Source of the DNA: Papilionanthe hookeriana x Papilionanthe teres
Taxonomy: Eukaryota; Streptophyta; Magnoliopsida; Asparagales; Orchidaceae
Length of the DNA: 64,000 nucleotides
Direction: 5' to 3'
NCBI GenBank assembly: GCA_022702705.1
Contig: CM040423.1
Coordinates: 41,384,070-41,448,069, forward strand
The position numbers were made by a program, and so were the translations under genes. The notes under the pieces were generated by a model. The model ran no database searches, was not told the DNA's origin, and saw only the letters and a list, made by a program, of their open reading frames with translations. This document shows, one piece after another, positions 35,840 to 47,800 of the stretch; within the stretch, counting starts at the first letter, position 1; the number at the start of each line of letters is the position of its first letter.

Positions 35840-35877
35840 ATGGCGTCCCTCGATCAGAAGGAGATCAATTGGGACAA
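35840..35877 (+). CDS. Carrier exon 1
   Basis: ATG in the context AACATGGCG opens MASLDQKEINWDK. The donor is GTAAGC at 35878. The hydrophilic N-terminus with the EINWD(K)LD pattern is typical of plant members. Intron 1 is 1066 bp and has nothing recognised in it. Confidence 0.9.
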
Positions 35878-38800
35878 GTAAGCTAGGATATATCCCTTCT
35901 TTATTGAGCATTCCATTTCCTCGTTGGACTCCTAAGTTTGACCTTAAAAGCTAGGGTTTGGAGCTTCCCCGGAATCCCCGCCCCCCTTTTGTTCTTTTTT
36001 TCAATCTTTTACTTTTGCGAGAAGTGTTTGATTTTGCGAGTCTTCTCAAACTATTGGGCTTACTTATTTATCCATTGCATTTTCCTCTTTAAAAGGTATC
36101 TGTTTGCTACTGCTTTATTTGGTAAATTTATAATGAGAACACTTGCGATTATTCATTATGATCCCCTTCCGCACTAGTGCAGTAATTCGGATATAATAGC
36201 TGATTGATTTTGAACTGCTGGGTGCTTTTGTCTATGTTATATAGGCATTTCAGATATCATAGCGTGATTAACAGTTAAAAGCCTGCGTCACACTTGTCTT
36301 ATTGCGGATTTCTGCTCATTTGGATGAGATATCTTCTAACTGCTACTGCAATTGATATGCATTTATATTATTCAATGCCCAGTAGTTCTTTGATCTAATG
36401 GATTGTAGGATTTTGCTTTCCATGCTGCCAATGTTTTCCTGTAGGATGGTTTTAGAATTGTGAATTAATGCCTTAATATGTGCTATAATAACCACTTCCT
36501 TGGCTGTCTGGCTCAGGCCAGTAGAAGGCAGGTTGCCTTGAAAAAATGAATAGCAAAGTGCATTTTCTTTGATTGGTCACCTGGAATTTCTGAAATAAGC
36601 AAAAAAATGGCACAAATTGATATACTCCTGATTCACAAGCATTCTTTAAACTTTCTTAATTGGATAATGCTTCTTTTTGTTGTTTCTCTTTGCATTTTAT
36701 CAATGTATTTATAGTTGAGAAAAACACCAAAACTACCTCTTTTTGTGCCTGTAATTGCTAGTGCATTGTATGGTTTTTAATATCATTTTTAAAGAATCAA
36801 AGGAAAGGAGAAGTGGAGAAATGGAGAAGTGTCGTCCATCGAACTCTTATTTTAAATGTTCCAATTATCCCAGAACAAATATTGTAATTATGTTTACCAA
36901 ATATTCTGATATATTACTATTATGTTCTGACAAATCTCAACAGGCTTGACAAAACTAAGCTGTTTGTGGTAGGAGCTGGCCTCTTTACGGGTGTTACTGT
37001 GGCATTGTATCCAGTATCTGTTATAAAGACCAGGATTCAGGTTGCTTCAAAAGATACAGCTCAGAAGAATGCATTGGATGTTTTCAAAAATATTGTAAAA
37101 GTTGATGGCATACCTGGCTTATATAGGGGATTTGGTACCGTTATTACTGGTGCTATTCCTGCTAGGATCATCTTCCTTTCATCTTTGGAGATCACAAAGG
37201 TGGCTGCTATAAAAATGTTGGAGCCATTCAAGATTTCTGAACCAGTGCAGGCTGCTCTAGCAAATGGCCTTGGTGGAATGGCAGCATCTGTATCGGCTCA
37301 AGCTGTATTTGTTCCCATTGATGTGGTATGACATAAACCTAAGTATTAGATATTCAATGGATTTATATGCTTTTGTCCATTTTCCTTTTTAATTGTGATG
37401 TTGCATTAATAGGGTCTTTCAGATATGCTGGTTGAGAAGTGTTCATGATATAGTATAGGACAAATAAATTGTCCATTAAGTTGACAAATAAATCGTTCAT
37501 TAAGTTGGGATGAGTTTGTCGTGTTTATCGATACATGTTTTCCACTATGTGACTCCATCGAGTTGGAGTACTTTGTCTATTTGGTGGGAGTCATGTATTA
37601 AGTTTTGTAAGAAATAAAATTATAGTTTGATGTGCTATCTCATAGCACTTTCCCTCTAAGGCACTGACAAAAATTTTCACCAGCATGCATGATCTAAATT
37701 TGACTAGCATATTGTAAGTTCTACCTTAATATCATTCTATATGACTTAAAATCTATGCTTCAATGCGGCATCTAGGGTAAGAATTTGTTCATGGTTCTAG
37801 TTATTTCCAAGAGACATGAACAAAGATACCTGTCAAAATTTATATCTGGTAATTTTATTTAATTGCTCTAGAAGCTTTAATAAAATGCAATACGTGCTCA
37901 CATTGTCTTGACATGATAGTTATTGTGGAACTCAATATTATTGTAATGTTATTTATGTCTTTCTTACCGTGTAAAATTTGTCATATATGCCACTGAAATG
38001 ATACGCTCATCCCTCAATTATAAGTTATATTATAGAGAAAATATGCTCTTCCATTTAAAATGGGTGTAGTGACTGACTATATTGCTTTGAATTATTAAAC
38101 ATTTTTTGCTCTTTTTTTCCTAAGATTTTAACTCAATGATCTGCTTTTTTTTGTTTGGTCTTGCACTTGAAGACTTCGATTATTATTATTTTTTTTAAAT
38201 TTAGTTCTACTTATTAATTTATTACTTCCAAAGCTTTACAGGATAGCTAGTTATCATTGGTACATTTTATCTGTTGAAACTTGCATAGAAGTCAGGATTA
38301 AGGAATATGTAATACAATATAATATTTTATGAAAGATTTGTTCTTCTGTATTGTGAAAAATTTGATTCAATTGTTTTTGGCATTCTCTGTGACGTAAAGG
38401 AGCTGTACCGGCTTCTCAAACTAGCCCTTAGTTCAAGAATTTATTATTGCTTCCTGTGAATCTTATGGTCTCTAAGTAGGAAATTCTCAGAGTGAAGTTG
38501 TCATTGCGCTTAATAAGAACAAATCCGGTAGAAAACCAATTGTGATAAAATAAAAAATGCTTCATAATCTGCTCTTTATGTTACTTTTTTAAATTCTTAT
38601 CATTAGGCATTAGTGGGATATTTTGTTATCTTACACCATGATGCATATTAGATTCTTTTTTTTCACGTGATGTCCCTCTGATGACCTTCTTTAGAAGGAT
38701 CGCCTTCTACAAATCATTTAGTGATTTGCTATTTAAAAATGCTGCTATGTTTTCTACCCTTTAAAGATGTTCTATAAAATTTCTTTCTTGGTTCATGTTA

Positions 38801-41800
38801 GTTGTGATCCATGTCGTCATAGTTCGGTTGCTCTGTTGATTGTTGTCAATTATAAGTGATATGTTTGTGAAGAAATTCAGTGGAATAGCATTAGAATTAA
38901 CTGTGGAATACCGGTTAAAGTAAAGATAAAATTTTAAATCTTCGTGGATATATAAATAAAGTTTTCTTCTGTTAGATTAGCCAGAAGTTGATGGTACAAG
39001 GATATTCCGGTCACACACGTTATAATGGTGGACTAGATGTTGCTCGAAAAATCATCAAGATGGATGGATTCCGGGGCTTGTACAGAGGATTTGGCTTGTC
39101 TATCATGACCTACTCCCCGTCAAGTGCAGTATGGTGGGCAAGCTATGGATCTAGTCAGCGTCTAATCTGGAGGTAATACCCTTGCCGGTTGCATTCTTGA
39201 GTCATGAACTTGTTTAAATTAGGTATTGTTCGTTGTTCTGTCATATTTTTGTTATCCAAACATTATGCCACTTCACTGAATGCTATTTGAAACTTTTATT
39301 GTTACATTTCCTCCTAACATTAATGTTTGTTTTACATGCTATATTTTGTATCATCATTCATTTTTATTTCTTTTTTAAAGAATGTTATATAACCTTTTAA
39401 CATGTAAATTACATCTTGCAATTTTTAGTAAGAGGAAATGCAATATACTTTTGGATGCAGGGACATCTGCAGAGTCACTTTGCCATTGTTTTGTCAACTC
39501 GAGTGAAACCATTTGGAGAATTTTAGGTGGTAATCATTTGTTTTTTCTTAGGATAATAAACTCTGAACTGATACGTTATCACTTTTATTGAAGCCCCAAC
39601 TTTGCTACTGTGTCAATATTTTAGAGAAACATGCATGCCCCATATTTGATCAAGGTCGTATGTTCTGTTTGGAAGATGAATCAGCATTTCTCTGTCTTAA
39701 TGCGATCTAGGGGAAACTTCTGTTGTCCTATTTTCCAACACACTTATATGTTGTTCTCCATTTACAACTCAATTTTGGCTTCTCATATGACCTCAGACGT
39801 GTGTGGGTTCTGCTTTAAAGTTAATGCAAGCTAAAAGTTTGCTATTAAAATCATTTTGTATAATTTTTATATGATATTCTCCAGCTTGTGCCAAAGTTTT
39901 GCATCTGTCCTGAAGTTTGGCCTTCTTCATGTAACTTCAGATTTTACTACACGTGCATTGGATACATTATACATATTTCATTACAATTACCCTTTTTTTA
40001 AAAAAATATTCTAGGGGTTTTTAACCATTGTTGTTGGATTTTAAACTTATACCTTTTTAAAAATCGCCAAATTAACATCATTAACTGAAAAATTGATAGT
40101 ACAGTGACATGATTGTAAAATGTGCTTATTTATCGTTTTAATTTTGCCTTTTCTTATGTTTATGTTATGTTTTAAGAAGGTGTTTTGGATAAAATATAGG
40201 TAACAAGTGTAAGGAGCATGTCATGATCAAAAGAAGGAAAAATGAGCAAAGTGGTGTTTTGGCACCTAAGCGCCAGAGCTAGTCCCTTAGAGTGCACAAA
40301 CATAGAGCTTGGAAACTCGGCGCTGGACTTGGAGCACTTAGGCGCTGGACATGGAGCGCTTGATTGCTGCCTTGTAGCGCTTAGGCGCCTAAATTGGGGA
40401 ATATTTCCCGAGAGCTTGGAAACTTGACGCAGCACCTGGAGCGTTGGGGAGCGAGAAGATCAGCGCCTAGGCGCCGCAACACTAGCGCCTAGGCGACGCA
40501 ACACTAGCGCCTAGACGCCGCCACACTAGCCCCTAGGCTCCACGACACTAGCACGTAGGCGTTGTAGGACAATTAGTAGCGCCCGGTGCCACATATGAGC
40601 GCCTTGGCGACAGTACCCGAATTTTGACGGTTTGTGCAGTTTAAATTTTCATTCGTTATGGAGAAGATATAAATTGGATAAATACTAAAATTTAAGGGCT
40701 TTTCATCATTTTTCTTCTGTCATTTTGAGAGAAGATTTGGAGAAGGCCAAAGCTTTTGTAAAGAGATTAGAAGAGAGGAAACAAGAGAGATTGGGAGGGT
40801 TGAGAGTTGATTGTTTGCTTTTAGTGACATCCTAGAACTACTTGTTTGTGAAGGAGATAAGTGTGTTTACATTGTATTTTCTTTAGAACTTCCTTGTAAA
40901 TACTTTGATTTTGATGTTTATGCATAAAAGTAAGTTTGTTTTGATGAGATTTGTCATGAATAGTGAGTAGTCTTCTTCTTTCTCTCTTTAATTGAGACGG
41001 TGAATAGATATAACAAAACATTTGAAATTGTTTGGGCTTTAATCTGAATTTAAAATTGTTGTGTTAATTTGAGAACTTAATTTACTTTCTACTTGGCCAA
41101 TTGATTGTTAAAACATTTTTTTAATATTGATATCCAGAAGGATTCTGTATGAAACGAAAAGAGTTAACAACATGAACTTATTGGAATAGGGATATTGCCA
41201 ATGGATTTTGCAATCTTCTAGGAGTCATTTTCTTTTGAGCAGATCAAGAGTTTTAGGGAACTAAACTAAAGACTGATAATTTTCTTTAGACTGACGGAAG
41301 GGGATAAGGAAGGATTTTTCTCCTGATTGACATTATTGTTGAATCTAATCTTTAGTTTTATTCATCACTTGATCAATTAAAGAGGAAAATTTCTATAACA
41401 CCTGATTTGATAAAAGAATCTTTTTGCTTGTTAGGATAGACGTGCTTTTCATAACTTTCAGATAGGTTTAAAATTGAGTTTGCAAATCAATATTTCAAGC
41501 TAGGATCAACATCTATATGCTAGAACTTTTCATAATTAAATTCATCTCGCTTCCCGTGGGATCAACAATCGGTCTCCAATATTGTTACTACTGATACGTC
41601 ACGTACACTTGCTTGAGTTGCCCATGATTTGCAGCACTTGGTACGTGGTAAGTTTTTAGCGCCATTGTCGCTGAGTGATGGTGAATTCAAATTAAGAAAA
41701 TTTAGTTGAACTTTTAGATCTTAGACTTGAAAATTGTAGTATCACAGTTTCCTGTTTTTTTATTTTTTTTATCTTGCAAAATTCAAAAAACACCTTGTTT

Positions 41801-44800
41801 TAAATTTGTTTTATTGTGTACTTGCATTGTTTCTTACTTTTAATTCCTACATGATACTTGTTTACTTATTCTTGATTTAGTAGTTTATTTTGCTTTTGTT
41901 GTTTTTATTTGAATTGTCTGTTATTCTCTTTAGCTTAGGGGTTCCTTGCTATTTGAGCTTAGTTAGTGTATGCATAGTTCTGGACCTTCAGGACTTGAAT
42001 CCTACGGCCGTAAGTTAGAGAGAACTGTTAAAAAATTCAGTAAACGTAAAAGATTGCAACAAAATTTACGAGAAATGACTGACATACCCTTTAAAAATCC
42101 TAAAACTCATAATCAGAACAACATGCCTCGACCCTTAAGAGAACATGCTAATCCTACGATAGATGAAATCCATCTTAGTTCCTCACTCCTGCCATAGAAG
42201 CCAATACGTTCGTACTGAAGCCTACTATCATCCAAATGGTGCAGAACAATCAGTTTGGGGGACACTTTCAGTAGTCCTAATCTCTATTTAGCAAGCTTTT
42301 TAGAACTCTGCGCCACATTTAACTATAACGGTGTCTCCAATGACGTCGTGAGGCTAAGACATTTGTCTTTCTCCTTGAGGGATAACGAAAAAATGTAATT
42401 GAATTCCTAAGCTACAGGATCTATTAGAACTTGGAATAACCCATGCCAAAAATTTCTAGCGAAGTACTTTCTACATTCAAAGACAACCAAACTTAGAAAT
42501 AACATTACTTCTTTTTACCAGCATGAAGGTTAATCTATTAATGAAGCATGAGAAAGGTTTAAGGAACTTCTTATGAAGTGTCCCCACCACACATTAACAA
42601 ACTGGTTGATTATTCAGACTTTCTACAATGGGCTAGTAGGATCTTTCAGGTCGATCATAGACACTATTGCAGGTTGAAACCCTTTGATGAGGCCTATTCT
42701 TTGATCGAGGAGATGACAACGAATAACTTTTAATGGTCTTCTGATTAAGCCCTAGGAATGTAGCCAGCGTACATGACAAACATTCTATCCATTTGGCTTC
42801 CAAGTGGCGGTTATCTCTAGGAAGTTAGATCAATTAGGCTTGAATCAGCCACAAGGACCAACAATCAGGGAAATATTCATATGGACAATTGGTGAATCCT
42901 AGTGGTTTGCCTATAGAGATTATAAGCGTTATCAATAAAAGGTTTAATAACCCTTATTCCAATACTTACAATTCTGGTTAAAAGAATCACCTTAATTTTA
43001 ATTGGAATAATAACCAAGGGGTAGAAAACTAATAGTGGCGGAATAATCAAGCAAATCCTTTGGGGAATTGGAATAATCAGGGTAGTACCAACTCAAGACT
43101 TCCTTACCCAACTGGCTTTAACCTAAATGAACAGTTTAAGTAAAAGAGGTTGACTTTGGAGGAAGTTGTGTTGCAGAGGGGGAAGCAATTACAGAGTCAA
43201 GTTGCAACAATAAGGAATATAGAAAACCAATTAGGTCAAATGACAAATTCCCTTAGCAATAAACCTCAAGAAACTCTTCCCAGTAACACTGAAATTAATC
43301 ATAAAGAAAAGAGTAACCAACATGTAAAAGCCATTAAATTGAGGAGTGGAAGAGAATTAGAGGAAATAACGAGGAAGGAGTCTGGAGTGGTAGAAGAAAA
43401 TATTGAGCCTAAAAAGACCTATTTAAAACACTTTTAAAGGACTTAGGAATACCAGTCTCACCCCTTAGGAAGGACTTAGAAATACCACACCTACCATTTC
43501 CACGGAGATTTCAAAAACACAAATTGGATCAACAATTTTGCCAATTTTTGGAAGTGTTTAAGAAGTCAACTATCAACATCTCTTTCACTGAGGCTTTGGA
43601 GCAGATGCTTAGCTATATAAAGTTTATGAAAGATATCCTGAATAAGAAGAGGAAGCTACGATACTTTGAAACTCTAGCACTTAATGAGGATTGCAATGTT
43701 ATCATATAAAAAAGCTCCCTAAAAAACTTAAGCACCCTAGGAGTTTCACCATTCTTTGTATGATAGAAGAGAAATCTTTGGGAAGGCCTTATGTGGCTTA
43801 TGTGCTAGCATTAACCTTGTCGATCTTTAAGAGGTCAGGATTAAGAGAAATCCAGCCTTCCACTGTAGCCATTCAGTTTGCTGATCGATCTCTTAATTAT
43901 CATAGGGGTGTTATAGAGGATATTCTAGTTAAGGTGGATAAGTTTATCTTCCCCATTAACTTCATTATTTTAGATATGAGGGAGAATAAGGAGATCCCAT
44001 CATCTTAGATAGAACTTTCCTAGCCACTGGTAAGGCGATGATTGATGTGTAGGAGTTGGGGATTCAATGATGAGGAAGTAACTTTTAGCGTTTTAAAATC
44101 TATGAAATTATCATATAAATAAAATGAGGTTCCTATTTTAGGCTGAAGGTGGACCAACTTAGTAGAAGCCAATTTTTGGAGGTTTGTGAAGTTGATCCAA
44201 TAGAGCATAGATTGATTGAGGATGATAGATATGACTATAATGAAGAATAAGCTCTATTTTTAGAGGCCCATCTGAGGATATATAGAGAGGTTTGAACTGT
44301 TGGACACCACTGGATATTCTATATCTTTAGTCCCTTACATGGAAGAATCGTCTGAATTAGAGATGAAAATCCTTCCTAAATATCTGAAGTATGATTTCTT
44401 AGAGGAGTCATCCACTTTGTCTGTTATCATATCCTCAGAATTCAGTAGTTTTACCAGAGAAATTGATGAGAGTTTTGAGGAGTTTTAAGAAAGCTTTGGA
44501 ATGGACTTAAGCAGACATTAAGGGATCAGTCCTTCAATATGCATATATAGGGTTCTTATGGAAGAGAATTATAAATCTGGGGCGGTCCCTCAGGGAAGAC
44601 TCAACCCTGTTATGAAAGAAGTTGTAATGAAAGAGATAGTGAAGTAGTTAGATGCTAACATTATTTACCCCATCTTAGATAGTGCCTGGGTTTGCCCTAT
44701 CCATTGTGTACCTAAAGGGGGGAGTGACTGTTGTAGTGAATGAACAAAACAAATTAATACCTAATAGGCAAGTTACTGGGTGGTGAATCTGCATTGACCA

Positions 44801-47800
44801 TAGAAATTTAAACTCAACCACTAGGAAAAATCATTTTCCATTACCCTTTATTGACCAGATGTTGGATAGGCTAGTTGACCACCCATTTTTCTGTTTTTAA
44901 GACGGATATTCAGGGTACCATCAGATTTCCATAATTCTAGAAGTTCAAGATGACATCACATTTACGATCCCTTATCATACATTTTTTTTATAAGGATGTC
45001 ATTCAGACTGTGCAATGCGCCTACCACTTTTCAGTATTGTATGATGTCTATTTCTGCGACCTGATTGAAAAAGTTTTTATGGATGATTTCTCTATTTTTT
45101 GCCCTTTCGTTCGATTCTTGCTTAGATTATCTTGTCAGGGTTTTGAGAAGATGTGACGAGAACAACTTCTTTAGATCGGGAAAAATGTCAATTTAAGGAT
45201 TTTGAGGGATTGGTTTGGGGCACAAAATTTCTGAGAGGGGTATGGAGGTAGATCCAACAAAGATACATGTTATTAAGAAACTTCTCTCACCCACTTCTGT
45301 GAGGGGAGTTAGGAGTTTTTTGGATCATGCTGGGTCTATAGGCGGTATATTAAGGATTTTTCTAAAATTACCAAACCCCTATCACTTGCTGGGAAAATAT
45401 GTCTCATTATGTTAATCTTCACCATAGTTGGTTTGGGGCACAAAATTTCTGAGAGGGGTATGGAGGTAGATCCAACAAAGATACATGTTATTAAGAAACT
45501 TCTCTCACCCACTTCTGTGAGGGGAGTTAGGAGTTTTTTGGATCATGCTGGGTCTATAGGCGGTATATTAAGGATTTTTCTAAAATTACCAAACCCCTAT
45601 CACTTACTGGGAAAATATGTCTCATTATGTTAATCTTCACCATAGAAAAATTTTAAGAATGCAGTGCTTTTATGGCGGTGGTGCGATGCCGCACTGTAGT
45701 TTTTTCTTTTTGGCAAAAAGCTACAGGCGAAAACTACATTTTCTCATCTTATCTGGCTAATTGCGGTGGCTACTATAAAACTGTTGTCTGATTTTTTTCA
45801 AAAAAAAAAATGTAATAGCTACTGCACTTTTTTAAACAACAGCTTCACAATTACTTTTTCAAACAAATGCATCTTCAAAATGTCCCAAATAGACCCAAGT
45901 TAAACAAAACTTGCTCAAATTTAAAAAATACTACACTCACTAAATCAAGATAAATAAGCTGAGCCCTATGATTTAACCGGTTAACTTTTGAAATTTTTTG
46001 GTGTTCCAAGGAGATGCTATATTTAGGATTGCATGTACTTTTTTAGGTTGGCTTTTATTCCCTCGGAAGTTAATAAAAGCCTAAGAATTTATCGGTGACG
46101 CTCCAAATATACCTTTCAAAGGATTTAATCTCATATTAAATTTTTTGAGCATTTTGAAGGTTTCTTTTAAATCTTTAATATGTTGTTCGGCCGACTTACT
46201 TTTAACTAAGACATCATCCACATACACGTCAACATTTTTTTATTTGGCAAAAAATATATCCATGTTGCGCTTATAGGTTATCCCAACATTTTTTAGCTAA
46301 AAGGGCATTACATCAAAACAGAAAATGCCTTTTGCAGTAATAAAAGAAGAATTTATCTGCCTCGGCCAGATGCATCTTGATCTAGTGGTAGCTGGAGAAA
46401 GCGTCGAGAAACTCATAACGGAGTACCTGACCACTGCAACCACCAATGTATCTATTTTTGGCAATGGATAGGTGTCCTTCGGGCAAGCAGCATTGAGGTT
46501 TGTGAAATCGATGTGCATTCTCCACTAATCATTGGGCTTTTGAACCATCACAACGTTCGTGAGCCAAGTTGCTTATTGAACCTCTCGATTGTAACCAACT
46601 TTCTTTAGCTTTTATACTTCTGACGCTATTAGCTCTGCTAAAGACTTTGAACTTTGAAGTAATGAGGGTGATGCCAAAGAATTTTTCAAAGTTTTAAAAG
46701 CTTCTTCGCATTCAGTCGTCCATTCAAAATACTGATGTTTCCTTAGCGTTCTAAAAAATGGCGCGCATCTATCACCCGACTTTGAGATAAATAAGCTGAG
46801 CCCTATGATTTGACCGATTAACTTTTGGAATTTTTTGGTGTTCCGAGGAGATGCTACATCTAGAATTGCCTGTACCTTTTTTGGGTTGGCTTTTATTCCC
46901 TCAGAAGTTAGTAAAAAGCCTAAGAATTTATCGGTCGACGCTCCAAATATACCTTTCAAAGGATGTAATCTCATATTAAATTTTTTGAGCATTTTGAAGG
47001 TTTCTTTTAAATCTTCAATGTGTTGTTCGGCCGACTTACTTTTAACTAAGACATCATCCACATACACTTCAACATTTTTTTTATTTGGCAAAAAATATAT
47101 CCATGTTGCGCTTATAGGTCATCCCAACATTTTTTAGCTCAAATGGCATTACATCAAAACAGAAAACACCTTTTGTAGAAATATAAGAAGAATTTATCTG
47201 CCTCGGCTATATGCATTTTGATCTAATGGTAGCTGGAGAAAACGTTGAGAAAACTCATAACGGAGTAGCTGACCACTGTAACCACTAATGTATCTATTTT
47301 TGGCAGTGGATAGGTGTCCTTCGGGCAAACAACATTGATGTTTGTGAAATCGACGTGCATTCTCCACTAATCATCGGGCTTTCGAATCATCACCACGTTC
47401 GTGAGCCAAGTTGTTGGACCTCTCGAATGTAACCAACTTTCTTTAGCTTTTATACCTACGATGCTATTAGCTCTGTTAAAGTTTTGGGGTTTTTCCTGAT
47501 CTTCTACTACACGGGTCAAACGATTGAGCTAATACTCAGTCGATGACAAGCAACATCGATCGAAACTCCAAGCATCTTGGTTGCCTTCCAAACGAGGGTG
47601 CCTCAGTGCTCGCGACGGTATGAATGAACAAATTTTTATACCCTGCATCAAAATTTTTATTTATTAGAAAAATTTTACCAAACACTTTGTCGTCGGTTGC
47701 AAGTATTTTGAGGATGGTCTTATTGGTCTCGAGACCCCCTTTCTTCTGGATCTGGATGTCAAACGGTTCGTGATCGACTCTGATGACCGCTCGAAGGTAG

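Larger units (their letters stand above)
40150..41650 (+). repeat. 5' LTR of Athila-like gypsy element (approximate)
   Basis: The right edge is set by the primer-binding site at 41657. The left edge is uncertain (40.1-40.2 kb). It contains GTAAGGAGCATGTCATGATC, a GCGCCTAGG-rich array (40462-40569) and a TATA box (40669-40675), features common in Athila-type LTRs. There is no matching 3' LTR in the window. Confidence 0.5.

Noticed and set aside
35517..35886. Open frames of 66-114 codons over the carrier leader, on both strands
   Set aside because: They overlap the 5' UTR and exon 1 in other frames. The true start at 35840 is fixed by homology and by splicing to exon 2.
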